From Xanthomonas sp. Leaf131 (GTDB lineage: Bacteria > Pseudomonadota > Gammaproteobacteria > Xanthomonadales > Xanthomonadaceae), in the NCBI RefSeq assembly GCF_001423495.1, contig NZ_LMOG01000018.1, forward strand, positions 619,142-683,141: a DNA stretch of 64,000 nucleotides. Reading direction: 5' to 3'. Shown here piece by piece: positions 54,480-63,394 of this stretch; position 1 is the stretch's first letter; the number at the start of each line of letters is the position of its first letter. The notes under the pieces were generated by a model, which saw only the letters and a list, made by a program, of their open reading frames with translations, was not told the origin of the DNA and did no database searches. Position numbers and translations under genes: made by a program.

Positions 54480-56165
54480 ATGAAAATCAAACGCTTCGTC
54501 GCCCCGGACATGCGCACCGCATTCCGCATGGTGCGTGAAGAGCACGGTCCGGACGCAGTGATCCTGTCCAACCGCCGCACCGCCGAAGGCATCGAGATCG
54601 TCGCTGCCAGCAACTACGACGAAGAACTCGTGCAGCGCGCTCTGGAAACCGCGCGCTCCGAGACCCCGTCGGCCTCCGCACAGATCGAACAGGCGCCTGC
54701 ACAGCACGCCCCGGTCCAGCAGGCTCCGGCCAGGCCGGCCGCCCCGGTCCATGCACCGCTCAAGCCGGCCAGCGACGCCGGCAGCAGCCAGCGTCAGCGC
54801 GTTGCCAGCGCTGCCGACGACATGATCGCCGCGATGGCGCTACGCCAGCCGGTCAACGTGCCGCGCCAGGCGCCGGTCGCCGCACCGATACGCACTGCCG
54901 CCGTACCCTCGCCCGCCGCCCAGGCGCTGGCCCGTGCCGTAGCGGTTGCCGCCGCGCCGCGCCAGGAACATGCGCTGTCGGCCGTGCCGGAACAGCTGTT
55001 CGCCGACTTTCTGACCACCGCCCCGGTACAGGCTGCGGTGCACGCTGCCCCGGCGCAGGCACGCACGCCGATCATGGCCGCCGCGCTGGCCACCCACGCT
55101 TCTTATGGGCAGGACGACGACGAGCAGGACGACGACGACAGCTTCGAGATGGACGACGCGCTGCCGCAGATCCTGCCGCCGGCCGCATTGCCGCCGCTGG
55201 TGGCTGCTCCGGTCGCCCTGGCCGCGGTGCCGGTCGCCGCCGCCCCGGCGCCGCAGAACGACGAAGAACTCAAGCAGCTGCGCGGTGAGCTGGCGCTGAT
55301 GCGTCAGATGATCGAGCGCGAAATGAACCGCCTCACCGACGAGCGCCTGCGTGGCTCACCGGTGCGTGCGCAGGCCCTGGAGCTGATGGACGACTACGGC
55401 TTCGACGCCGGTCTGATCCGCGACGTGGCGATGCAGATTCCCGCCGATACCGAATTGCATCGCGGCCGCGGGCTGATGCTGGGCCTGTTGTCCAAGCGTC
55501 TGCCGGTGGCCCCGATCGACCCGCTGGAACGTGGCGGCGTGATTGCCCTGGTCGGCCCGACTGGCGCCGGCAAGACCACCACCATCGCCAAGCTCGCCCA
55601 GCGTTTCGCCGCCCAGCACGCCCCGCGCGACGTGGCCCTGGTCACCACCGACACCCAGCGCGTCGGCGGCCGCGAGCAGCTGCACAGCTACGGCCGTCAG
55701 CTCGGCATCGCGGTGCACGAGGCCGACAGCGCCGAGAGCCTGCTGGAACTGCTCGAGCGCCTGCGCGACTACAAGCTGGTGCTGATCGACACCGCCGGCA
55801 TGGGTCAGCGCGACCGCGCCCTGGCCGCACAGCTGAACTGGCTGCGCGCCGCGCACCAGGTCACCTCGCTGCTGGTGCTGCCGGCCAACGCCCATTTTTC
55901 CGACCTCGACGAGGTCGTGCGCCGCTTCGCCCACGCCAAACCCCAAGGCGTGGTGCTGACCAAACTCGACGAGACCGGCCGCTTCGGCAGCGCCTTGTCG
56001 GTGGTGGTCGACCACCAACTGCCCATCACCTGGGTGACTGACGGACAGCGGGTCCCCGACGACCTGCACCGCGCCAATGCCGCCAGTCTCGTTCTTCGCC
56101 TTGAAGATTTGCGGCGCGCTGCCGATAAGCCCTGTACTCCGGAGCACAACCATGCAGTCGCGTGA
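54480..56165 (+). CDS. flhF: Polar flagellar SRP-like GTPase FlhF
   Basis: FlhF sets the polar position of the flagellum. The 561-residue product starts MKIKRFVAPDMRTAFRMVREEHGPDAVILSNRR. It has a long Ala/Pro-rich middle (about 75-255) and a C-terminal SRP-type GTPase domain. G1 is GPTGAGKTTTIAKLAQRF from residue 359, with VTTDTQRVGGREQL, LVLIDTAGMGQRDRAL and VLTKLDETGRFGSAL after it. It overlaps fleN by 14 bases, the usual flhF-fleN-fliA order. Confidence 0.97.
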   Translation: MKIKRFVAPDMRTAFRMVREEHGPDAVILSNRRTAEGIEIVAASNYDEELVQRALETARSETPSASAQIEQAPAQHAPVQQAPARPAAPVHAPLKPASDAGSSQRQRVASAADDMIAAMALRQPVNVPRQAPVAAPIRTAAVPSPAAQALARAVAVAAAPRQEHALSAVPEQLFADFLTTAPVQAAVHAAPAQARTPIMAAALATHASYGQDDDEQDDDDSFEMDDALPQILPPAALPPLVAAPVALAAVPVAAAPAPQNDEELKQLRGELALMRQMIEREMNRLTDERLRGSPVRAQALELMDDYGFDAGLIRDVAMQIPADTELHRGRGLMLGLLSKRLPVAPIDPLERGGVIALVGPTGAGKTTTIAKLAQRFAAQHAPRDVALVTTDTQRVGGREQLHSYGRQLGIAVHEADSAESLLELLERLRDYKLVLIDTAGMGQRDRALAAQLNWLRAAHQVTSLLVLPANAHFSDLDEVVRRFAHAKPQGVVLTKLDETGRFGSALSVVVDHQLPITWVTDGQRVPDDLHRANAASLVLRLEDLRRAADKPCTPEHNHAVA

Positions 56166-57036
56166 ATACGCCAAGCTGACCAACGCCTTCCCCCTGACGG
56201 CGACCCGTCCCGAGCCTTTGGGCCCGGTGCGCACCATTGCCGTGACCGGTGGCAAGGGCGGCGTGGGTAAAACCAACATTTCCGCCAACCTGGCCGTGGC
56301 CCTCGCCGAGATGGGCAAGCGCACCCTGCTGCTGGACGCCGACCTTGGCCTGGCCAACCTGGACGTGGTCTTGGGACTCTCGCCCAAGTACACCCTGGCC
56401 GACCTGATCGCCGGCCGCTGCACGCTGGACGAAGTGATCATCGAAGGTCCCGGCGGCGTGTTGGTGGTTCCGGCCGCCTCCGGTCGCCGCCACATGGCCG
56501 AACTGGCCCCGGCCCAGCACATCGGCCTGGTCAACGTGTTCTCCGAACTGGAACGCGACCTGGACGTGATGGTCATCGACACCGCCGCCGGCATCACCGA
56601 CAGCGTGCTGACCTTCTGCCAGGCCGCCCAGGACACCGTGGTGGTGGTCTGCGACGAACCGGCCTCGATCACCGACGCCTACGCGCTGATCAAGGTGCTC
56701 TCGCGCGAACGCGGCGTGGACCGCCTGCAGATCATCGCCAACATGGTGCGCGACCCCAACGAAGGCCGCCTGCTGTACGACAAGCTGTCGCGGGTCTGCG
56801 AGAAATTCCTCGGCGACGTGTCGCTGAACTACCTCGGCCACGTGCCGCAGGACGACTGGTTGCGTTTGTCGGTGCAGCGTCAGCAACCCGTCATCAAGGC
56901 CTACCCCGCCAGTCCGTCGGCGCTGGCCATCGCAGAAATCGCGCGGCGTACCTCGCGCTGGCAGGCACCCACGGTGCCGCGCGGCAACGTCGAGTTCTTT
57001 GTCGAACGCATCATCCAACGGGGAGTCGCCGCATGA
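56152..57036 (+). CDS. fleN: Flagellar number regulator FleN (FlhG)
   Basis: FleN is a MinD-type ATPase that limits flagellar number and antagonises FleQ. The 294-residue product starts at the ATG 56152 inside the end of flhF; longer upstream frames lie within flhF. It has the deviant Walker A GGKGGVGKTN from residue 33, LLLDADLGLANLDVVLGL and DVMVIDTAAGITDSVL. Polar flagellates usually have it next to flhF and fliA, as here. Confidence 0.96.
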   Translation: MQSREYAKLTNAFPLTATRPEPLGPVRTIAVTGGKGGVGKTNISANLAVALAEMGKRTLLLDADLGLANLDVVLGLSPKYTLADLIAGRCTLDEVIIEGPGGVLVVPAASGRRHMAELAPAQHIGLVNVFSELERDLDVMVIDTAAGITDSVLTFCQAAQDTVVVVCDEPASITDAYALIKVLSRERGVDRLQIIANMVRDPNEGRLLYDKLSRVCEKFLGDVSLNYLGHVPQDDWLRLSVQRQQPVIKAYPASPSALAIAEIARRTSRWQAPTVPRGNVEFFVERIIQRGVAA

Positions 57037-57806
57037 GTACCGCTACCGCTACCGCAACGACGGCCACAGCGCAGTACCGTGCAGTGCAACGTAACAACGC
57101 CAACGACATCGTCACCCAGCACGCCGATCTGGTGCGCCGCATCGCCCACCATCTGGCCGCGCGCCTGCCGGCGAGCGTGGAAGTGGACGACCTGATCCAG
57201 GCCGGCATGATCGGCCTGATCGAAGCCTCGCGCAGTTACGACTCCGACCAGGGCGCCTCGTTCGAAACCTATGCCTCGATCCGTATCCGCGGCTCGATGA
57301 TCGACGAGATTCGCAGAGGCGACTGGGTGCCGCGTTCGGTGCATCGCCGTGCCCGCGACGCCGCCGCTGCGGTGCGCAAGATCGAGCAGCACACCGGCCG
57401 TGCCGCCGCCGCCACCGAAGTGGCCGCCGCGATGGAAATGCCGCTTCCCGATTACCTGCGTCTGATGGAAGATGCCGCCCGCGGCCAGGTGTTGAGCCTG
57501 GAGTCGCGGATCGAAGATCACGGCGAGCTGGACACCACCGCCAAGGGTGGCCCCAACCCACAGCAGATGATGGAGCGTGGCGAATTCGGCCGCGAGCTGG
57601 GCAAGGCCATCGGTCAATTGCCCGAGCGTGAGCAGCTGGTGCTGTCGCTGTACTACGAACAGGAATTGAACCTGAAGGAAATCGGCGCCGTGCTCGGTGT
57701 CAGCGAATCGCGCGTGTGCCAGATCCATGGCCAGGCGGTGGTGCGTCTGCGCGGCCGCCTCAAGGTCTTCGAACTGGCCGATGCCGGTGTCGAAATTGAC
57801 GACTAA
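57033..57806 (+). CDS. fliA: RNA polymerase sigma-28 factor FliA
   Basis: FliA directs transcription of late flagellar genes such as fliC and fliD. The 257-residue product has region 2 (DLVRRIAHHLAARLPASVEVDDLIQAGMIGLIEASR, FETYASIRIRGSMIDEIRRGDWVPRSVHRRARD). Region 4 follows (LPEREQLVLSLYYEQELNLKEIGAVLGVSESRVCQIHGQAVVRLR). It starts four bases inside fleN. No promoter of its own is visible, so it is likely read from flhF. Confidence 0.97.
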   Translation: MSTATATATTATAQYRAVQRNNANDIVTQHADLVRRIAHHLAARLPASVEVDDLIQAGMIGLIEASRSYDSDQGASFETYASIRIRGSMIDEIRRGDWVPRSVHRRARDAAAAVRKIEQHTGRAAAATEVAAAMEMPLPDYLRLMEDAARGQVLSLESRIEDHGELDTTAKGGPNPQQMMERGEFGRELGKAIGQLPEREQLVLSLYYEQELNLKEIGAVLGVSESRVCQIHGQAVVRLRGRLKVFELADAGVEIDD

Positions 57807-57841
57807 TTTTTTCGCGTATTTTTTAGTGTTAGGAGCTTGAT

Positions 57842-58234
57842 GTGAACAAGAACATGCGGATTTTGATCGTGGACGACTTCTCGACGATGCGACGTATCGT
57901 CAAGAATCTGTTGGGCGATCTTGGTTTCACCAATACCGCAGAGGCCGAAGACGGCAACAGCGCATTGGCTGCCTTGCGGGCCGGCCCGTTCGATTTCGTG
58001 GTCACCGACTGGAACATGCCCGGCATGACCGGCATCGACCTGCTGCGCAACATCCGCGCCGACGCCAAGCTCAAGCACCTGCCGGTGATGATGGTGACCG
58101 CCGAAGCCAAGCGCGAGCAGATCATCGAAGCGGCGCAGTGCGGCGTGAACGGCTACATCATCAAGCCGTTCACCGCGCAGACGCTTGAAGAAAAGCTGGG
58201 CAAGGTGTTCGAACGTCTGGCGGCGACCGCCTGA
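57842..58234 (+). CDS. cheY: Chemotaxis response regulator CheY
   Basis: CheY-P binds FliM and switches rotation. The 130-residue receiver starts at a GTG six bases after AGGAG. It has the acidic pair in [12 protein letters not shown], Asp56 in VTDWNMPGM, Thr86 in MVTAEAK and Lys108 in IIKPF. All phosphorylation and switch residues are present. It overlaps cheZ by one base. Confidence 0.97.
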   Translation: MNKNMRILIVDDFSTMRRIVKNLLGDLGFTNTAEAEDGNSALAALRAGPFDFVVTDWNMPGMTGIDLLRNIRADAKLKHLPVMMVTAEAKREQIIEAAQCGVNGYIIKPFTAQTLEEKLGKVFERLAATA

Positions 58235-58860
58235 TGAACGCCACCGTGGACACCAATGCCGAACGCGCCGCGTTGATCGACCGCCTGCAGGGCGCGCTCG
58301 ACGCACTGGAAAGCGGTGACGAAGCCGCCTGGAAGCGCGAGGTCGACCACCTCGCCGCCTTGCGCACCCGTCCGATGATGCAGGGCCTGAGCCGGCTCGC
58401 ACGCGAACTCGGTCAGGCGCTGGGCGAATTGCCCACCGTGCCCGAAGAAGCCGGCGAACTGGACGATGCGTGTTCGCGCCTGGACCACGTGGTGGAAATG
58501 ACCGAAAAGGCCAGCCATCGCACGCTGGATCTGGTCGAAGAATGCCGTGAGCTGGCCAACCAGCTGCGCGACGGCGGTCTGAATCAGGACCAGGGCGCGC
58601 TGATGGACAAGATGCGCCACAACCTGACCGAGCTGTCGCTGGCGCAGAGCTACCAGGACCTGAGCGGGCAGATCATCCGGCGCGTGGCCGGCATCGTGCG
58701 GCGCGTGCACGAAGGCTTCGGTGCGCTCGGCCTGCCGCCCAAGAGCACCGAACCGAAGAAAGACGACGGCGGTCTTGCCGGTCCTGCAGTCAAGGGCCTG
58801 GACCGTCACGCGGTGTCGCAAGACGACGCCGATGACCTGCTGTCCGGATTGGGGTTGTAA
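58234..58860 (+). CDS. cheZ: CheY-P phosphatase CheZ
   Basis: CheZ dephosphorylates CheY-P. The 208-residue product is helical with the catalytic QDLSGQIIRR motif (Gln141-Gln146 region). The C-terminus ends in the CheY-binding tail DDADDLLSGLGL. Gene order and overlap are standard. Confidence 0.95.
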   Translation: MNATVDTNAERAALIDRLQGALDALESGDEAAWKREVDHLAALRTRPMMQGLSRLARELGQALGELPTVPEEAGELDDACSRLDHVVEMTEKASHRTLDLVEECRELANQLRDGGLNQDQGALMDKMRHNLTELSLAQSYQDLSGQIIRRVAGIVRRVHEGFGALGLPPKSTEPKKDDGGLAGPAVKGLDRHAVSQDDADDLLSGLGL

Positions 58861-58862
58861 CC

Positions 58863-60521
58863 ATGAGTGCTGTTCCAGACGATATTGCTGCCGATTTCAT
58901 CGTCGAGGCCCAGGAAATCCTGGATCGCCTCGGCGAACAGCTGGTCGCGCTGGAACAGGCACCGGACGAAGCCGACCAGCTCAACGCGGTGTTCCGCGGT
59001 TTCCACACGCTCAAGGGCGGCGCCGGCTTTCTGGCGATCAAGCCCATGGTGGAGCTGTGCCACGCCGCTGAAGAAACCCTCGGCATGGCGCGCTCCGGCC
59101 AGGCGGTGCTGCAGGCGCATCACTTCGATGCCGCGCAGCAGTCGCTGGATTATCTGCAGGCAATGCTGGATGCGATGGGCTCGGGCGAAACCGTGCCGCA
59201 TGCACCGGCCTCGCTGATTGCGCAGTTCGATGCCAAGAGCGGCCCGCCGGCGGTCAAGGCCGCGCCCAAAGCCGCATTGGCTGCGGTGGCCACACCTGCC
59301 CATGACGACGGCCATGCACCGGCACCCGGCGCCAAAGCCGCACCCAAAGCCGCCGCAAAGGGTGCCGAAGCCGAACAGACCGTGCGCGTGGACACCAAGC
59401 GCCTGGATGCCATCGTCAACCTGATCGGCGAACTGGTGCTCTCGCGCAATCGTCTCAAGACCCTGCGCACCCGCCTGCGCGACGAAGAACTCGATCGCGC
59501 GGTCAGCGTGCTGGATATCGCCACTGCCCGCCTGCAGACCGCGGTCATGCGCACCCGCATGCAGCCGGTCAGCAAGGTGTTCTCGCGCTTCCCCAAGGTG
59601 GCCCGCGATGTCGCGCGCACCTTGTCCAAGGAAGTGGAACTGGAACTGATCGGCGCCGAAACAGAATTGGACCGTAATCTGGTCGAAGCCCTGGCCGACC
59701 CGCTGGTGCATCTGGTGCGCAACGCGATCGACCACGGCATCGAGTCCCCTGCCCTGCGCGAAGCCACCGGCAAACCGCGCAGTGGTCACGTACGTCTGTC
59801 CGCGCAGCAGGAAGGCGACTACGTCAGCATCGAGATTCAGGACGACGGCGCCGGTATCGACCCCGAGCGCCTGCGCGAAATCGCCCGCAATAAAGGCCTG
59901 ATCGATGCCGAAGCCGCCGCACGTCTGAGCACCGACGAGTGCCTGCATCTGATCTTCATGCCGGGCTTTTCGACCAAGGCCGAGGTCACCGACATCTCCG
60001 GCCGTGGTGTCGGCATGGACGTGGTGCAGTCGCGCATCCGCGAACTCAGCGGGCAGATCCAGATCCAGTCCGAACTGGGCCGCGGCAGCCGCTTCATGAT
60101 CCGCGTGCCGCTGACCCTGGCGATCCTGCCGACCCTGCTGGTGCAGGCCGGCGAAGCCGTCTATGCATTGCCGCTGGCCCGCGTGGTCGAAGTGCTGCAC
60201 GCACCACAGACCTCGCTGGGCTGGTTCGACGGCCGCGCCGTCCTGGACCGTCGCTCGCACACCCTGCCGCTGATCGACCTGCGCCGCTGGCTGGGCGTGC
60301 CCGCCGAGCAACCGCCGCTGCTGACCGTGGTACTGCTGCAGGCCGGCGAAACCCGCTTCGGCCTGGTGGTGGACCAGGTGCGCGGCCGCGAGGAAGTGGT
60401 GATCAAACCGCTACCGCGCGCCCTGCGCGGCCTGCCCGGCTACGCCGGCGCCACCCTGATCGGCGACGGCCGCATGGCACTGATCCTGGATGTGGATGGG
60501 TTGCGCTCCAGCGATCATTGA
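58863..60521 (+). CDS. cheA: Chemotaxis histidine kinase CheA
   Basis: CheA phosphorylates CheY in response to receptors. The 552-residue product has the HPt domain with His48 in FHTLKGGAGFLAI. An Ala/Lys-rich linker (about 138-175) replaces a recognisable P2 domain. The dimerisation helices follow, then the HATPase (N box HLVRNAIDHGIES, G1 DDGAGIDPE, G2 GRGVGMDVVQSR) and a C-terminal CheW-like domain (LLVQAGEAVYALPLARVVEVL). It is shorter than E. coli CheA. No cheW, cheB or motC/D follows, so those must lie elsewhere. A strong terminator is downstream. Confidence 0.96.
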   Translation: MSAVPDDIAADFIVEAQEILDRLGEQLVALEQAPDEADQLNAVFRGFHTLKGGAGFLAIKPMVELCHAAEETLGMARSGQAVLQAHHFDAAQQSLDYLQAMLDAMGSGETVPHAPASLIAQFDAKSGPPAVKAAPKAALAAVATPAHDDGHAPAPGAKAAPKAAAKGAEAEQTVRVDTKRLDAIVNLIGELVLSRNRLKTLRTRLRDEELDRAVSVLDIATARLQTAVMRTRMQPVSKVFSRFPKVARDVARTLSKEVELELIGAETELDRNLVEALADPLVHLVRNAIDHGIESPALREATGKPRSGHVRLSAQQEGDYVSIEIQDDGAGIDPERLREIARNKGLIDAEAAARLSTDECLHLIFMPGFSTKAEVTDISGRGVGMDVVQSRIRELSGQIQIQSELGRGSRFMIRVPLTLAILPTLLVQAGEAVYALPLARVVEVLHAPQTSLGWFDGRAVLDRRSHTLPLIDLRRWLGVPAEQPPLLTVVLLQAGETRFGLVVDQVRGREEVVIKPLPRALRGLPGYAGATLIGDGRMALILDVDGLRSSDH

Positions 60522-60530
60522 TTCTCGGGA

Positions 60531-60569
60531 TTCGGGATTCGGGAATCGGGAATCGGGAATCGGGAATCG
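60531..60569. repeat. GGGATTC/GGGAATC tandem heptamers
   Basis: Two GGGATTC units are followed by several GGGAATC units, 3' of cheA. The same type of array in complementary orientation is at 50487-50520. Confidence 0.8.
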
Positions 60570-60598
60570 TCAAGACGATCCTGACTGCCTGATCTAAC

Positions 60599-60631
60599 GA
60601 CAACGGCCGCGTACTGCGGCCGTTGTTGTTT
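60599..60631 (+). terminator. Rho-independent terminator after cheA
   Basis: CAACGGCCGC and GCGGCCGTTG form a perfect 10-base stem around GTACT, followed by TTGTTT. It marks the end of the flagellar/chemotaxis block and the start of an accessory segment. Confidence 0.9.
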
Positions 60632-60712
60632 CACTACCCGCATCGCTGCCAATCTATGCCGCTACGCGCGCAGGCATGGGGAGATGGTTTGGCGACGGTC
60701 AGGCTGCCGTGG

Positions 60713-60753
60713 AAGTGAACCTGGAACCGTTATTTAACCTGGAACCGTTATTT
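60713..60753. repeat. Left boundary repeat of the accessory segment
   Basis: The 23-base sequence at 60713-60735 (AAGTGAACCTGGAACCG followed by TTATTT) is a near-perfect inverted match of 63671-63693, with one mismatch by my count. Its last 18 bases are repeated directly at 60736-60753. Related AAGTGAAYCTG-CCGTT ends are at 62021-62039 and 62240-62258. Confidence 0.8.
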
Positions 60754-60790
60754 ACAGCTAATATTTAAGCACCTTAAACCAGCCCGGGTT

Positions 60791-61900
60791 TTAGAAAAAC
60801 GGGGGAACATGCGAGCCAGCTGGCGCAAGCATCCCAAGCGCGATATCGTCAATTCCAAAACCCGATGTTTTGTTGATAAACGCGATTGCGGCGACGCGCG
60901 TGTCGGCGTTGAAGCCCATGAAACTACGAACGCCGCCGCCATTCCCATTGCTCCAAGCTATGCTCTGGCCATCCGGGTGGACCTTCCGCCAGCCGATACC
61001 CATTCTGGTATCGGTATTATCGCCGGGCCTATCTACGGTCAGCATCATTGAAGCCGCCCGCGAGAGGGGACCGCTTTCTTTGTTTGTCCAAAGTGTCATG
61101 AATTTCGACAGGTCCTTTACCGTCGAAAAAAGGCCGCCTGCCGGCGCAAGCGCACCAAATTCCCAGGGTTGAGCCGAGTGGAAGTCCGCATCGTAACCCC
61201 AAATTTCCCGGTGCTGCATCGCCGTTGATAGAGTAAGCGTAGTCTCGTCCATACGAAGCGGTTCAAGAATGCGAGCTCGCAAGAGGTCAGCATACGTTTT
61301 GCCAAGGCGCTGTGACAACGCGTAACCCAATAACGCGTAGTCAAAATTCGAGTATTCAAAACTCGACCCCGGTAAGCGCGTGAGACGAACACGACCTAAA
61401 TCAGCACAAAGATCGCTCTCGGTGTAGCCGGCGTAGGGGTTGTCTTGACTGAGGCCGGTGCGACTGGATGGCCGAAGTGGTAGCCCACTCGTATGAGTGG
61501 CTAAATCGAGAAGCGTGATCTCATTCCCGTCGAAGGTGGCGGGAGGAACTGCAATGTACATTGATAGCGGATCGACGAGATTCACTTCACCCCGCTGAAC
61601 GCAATCAGCAAGTAATAGTGCCGTGAATATCTTGGTTAGCGAGGCGATCTGAAATACTGACCGATCATTCGGCTGTTGGAGTTTACCTAGGCCAACCGTT
61701 CCGTAGTGGAAGGTCTTCAATTCGCCTGCGCGTACCACCCCCAATACGGCCCCGGTGCCCTGCTTTTCCTCGGCTACGCGACGGCGAAGGGCCGAGGACA
61801 CGCTATCAGCTTCAATTCCGGGTTTGGCAAAGCTACGCATCGGCAGGGCCATGGATAATGCCGCAGCCAAAACAGTGCGGCGTTTAATTGAGGCGACCAT
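60791..61900 (-). CDS. Serine beta-lactamase-fold (class C-like/esterase) periplasmic protein
   Basis: This 369-residue secreted protein has a Tat-type signal peptide (KRRTVLAAALSMALP, cleavage near SFA). The beta-lactamase/transpeptidase fold shows catalytic Ser87-Leu-Thr-Lys90 (SLTK) and Tyr183-Ser-Asn185 (YSN). A third motif region, WSNGNGGGV, stands in place of KTG. It may be a beta-lactamase, DD-peptidase or esterase; sequence does not decide, so resistance should not be inferred. Base composition is less GC-rich than the flagellar genes. It lies within the inverted-repeat-bounded accessory segment. Confidence 0.88.
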   Translation of the reverse strand: MVASIKRRTVLAAALSMALPMRSFAKPGIEADSVSSALRRRVAEEKQGTGAVLGVVRAGELKTFHYGTVGLGKLQQPNDRSVFQIASLTKIFTALLLADCVQRGEVNLVDPLSMYIAVPPATFDGNEITLLDLATHTSGLPLRPSSRTGLSQDNPYAGYTESDLCADLGRVRLTRLPGSSFEYSNFDYALLGYALSQRLGKTYADLLRARILEPLRMDETTLTLSTAMQHREIWGYDADFHSAQPWEFGALAPAGGLFSTVKDLSKFMTLWTNKESGPLSRAASMMLTVDRPGDNTDTRMGIGWRKVHPDGQSIAWSNGNGGGVRSFMGFNADTRVAAIAFINKTSGFGIDDIALGMLAPAGSHVPPFF

Positions 61901-62416
61901 TTTTACTCCTCACTCCAACATCAGCGTTTGAGCCATGCAGAGGGTATCACCCTATTCGAACGGATGTTTCCTGTCCGCATACGCGACGTTGTATGGTGTC
62001 GCCACCTCGGAAGACAAAATAACGGAGTCAGATTCACTTCTCGCAATCTAGTGTTGCTAGCCATACGGAACGCAGCTTTTCTAGCCGCCGATGGAAGTGG
62101 CGTTTGTGGCCTTAAATCTCAGGGTTTCTGCTTTGTTGAGTGGCGAAAGCCATGCAACGAAGCGGACTCATGCTTTTCTAAAATAATCCTTGCACCGACC
62201 GATATCCTCTACAAACCTCAGGGTCAGGTTGACTTCCTTAAGTGAATCTGACCCCGTTCTTTTAATCTGATCCCGTTCTTTTTGCAGAGCTACCGCCACA
62301 CACCGTGGATGCTTGACCCTTTCAATCGCTGCGGCTTTTTTTCAACGGATTCACGCGCCTCAGAGCCCGCTTAGCGCCGTTTATACTGCACACCTACTTA
62401 AGCCCTAGGGGGCGAC
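61901..62416. other. Gap containing a decayed mobile-element fragment
   Basis: There is no supported gene in this 516-base stretch. A 238-base segment with terminal inverted repeats occupies 62021-62258. A following ATCTGATCCCGTTCTTTTT repeats part of the right end. A TATACT hexamer at 62382-62387 could be the -10 of the next gene, but I see no matching -35. The 105-codon frame across 61928-62245 runs through the repeat ends and is probably spurious. Confidence 0.6.
62021..62258. mobile_element. Small MITE-like element or transposon relic with inverted ends
   Basis: AACGGAGTCAGATTCACTT (62021-62039) and AAGTGAATCTGACCCCGTT (62240-62258) are terminal inverted repeats with two mismatches. The 200 bases between encode no transposase. 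The ends resemble those found around REP-associated (Y1) transposase genes in Xanthomonadaceae, which is recalled and not verified. Confidence 0.6.
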
Positions 62417-63394
62417 ATGGAACGGTCGAGAATGGATGAGCTGAACGAGTGGAAGTGGCCCACTCGCCCAACCAACGAAGAAGAGTTCGACGCCATGATG
62501 ACGTCTCTGGACAGTCGCTTTTCGGCGATGGGCATCGAACCGCGCCATCGAGGAATGAGAGCCTCCCAGCAAGTGTCCTGGACCTTGAAGCTGGATGGCA
62601 CTCCAATCCTCGGCGGTCCGCCGGACAGGGGGCCGCCCTTCTCTCCGCGCGACCTCCTTGCCCGGGTGCATGACTGGTATTCGGATCACTACGGCGAGGC
62701 GATGAAAATCGACTTCTCACCGGGCAGCTTCTTGGTTGTCGTCAACGGCAATCTTTGGAGGGTTCGTCTTCCGATGATCATGGGCCAAGGGGAACTCGTG
62801 GTTAATCGCGACCTATCCATAGCCCAGAAGGACGGTGTTGGCAGGGGTCCGGCAATCCACAACGTGTTGTGCTCGGTGCATGGGCTGACACAAGCGATGG
62901 CCAACAAGTTATCGGACCCGGAGCTTGCGTTCTTCTTCCACGCATTTGTGCACGGTTGGCAAGCGATCATGACCTTGGAGTCACTCGGCGGGCATGCACT
63001 GTTCTCTGAAGCGAAAGCAGATTTCAGGCATAGCGTCGATGCGATCGCCAGCCGACGAGAGTATGGGAAAGCGCGCTGGGAGGCGGCTCAGTGCGCTGAG
63101 AAGCTGCTGAAGGGCCTTCTCGCCCGGGCTGGACACCCATACCCGACAAACGCCGGCAAGGGCCACGACCACGTCTACCTTGGCAAGTTGCTAGAGGAGA
63201 AGCTCAATATCCGTATCAGCGACAAGATTCTATCCACATTGAAGACATCACCGGCCGTTCGCTACGGGGAAGAGGCCAGCACATTGGAACAAGCGATGGC
63301 GTCCCATAGCGCTCTCCTGGCATTGCTAAGGACGCTCGGGGCACACCACTTCGTCGAGAACAGCGATGGCGATTCAAACAATGGGATCGGTTAG
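62417..63394 (+). CDS. Hypothetical protein with C-terminal HEPN-like domain
   Basis: The product has 325 residues; an alternative start is 15 bases later at MDELNEW. The N-terminal half has no family I recognise (WSDHY, PGSFLVVVNGNLWRV and PMIMGQGELVV segments). The C-terminal part (about residues 200-310) has the layout of a HEPN domain: RREYGKARWEAAQCAEKLLKGLLARAG, then GHDHVYLGKLLEE, then VRYGEEASTLEQAMASHSALLALLRTLG. I do not see the RxxxxH RNase motif, so toxin activity is not supported. It lies between mobile-element ends and may be a defence or stress gene by association only. Confidence 0.6.
   Translation: MERSRMDELNEWKWPTRPTNEEEFDAMMTSLDSRFSAMGIEPRHRGMRASQQVSWTLKLDGTPILGGPPDRGPPFSPRDLLARVHDWYSDHYGEAMKIDFSPGSFLVVVNGNLWRVRLPMIMGQGELVVNRDLSIAQKDGVGRGPAIHNVLCSVHGLTQAMANKLSDPELAFFFHAFVHGWQAIMTLESLGGHALFSEAKADFRHSVDAIASRREYGKARWEAAQCAEKLLKGLLARAGHPYPTNAGKGHDHVYLGKLLEEKLNIRISDKILSTLKTSPAVRYGEEASTLEQAMASHSALLALLRTLGAHHFVENSDGDSNNGIG

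Noticed and set aside
61928..62245. 105-codon open frame between the beta-lactamase-fold and HEPN-like genes
   Set aside because: It reads straight through both inverted-repeat ends of the small element, so it is probably not a gene.
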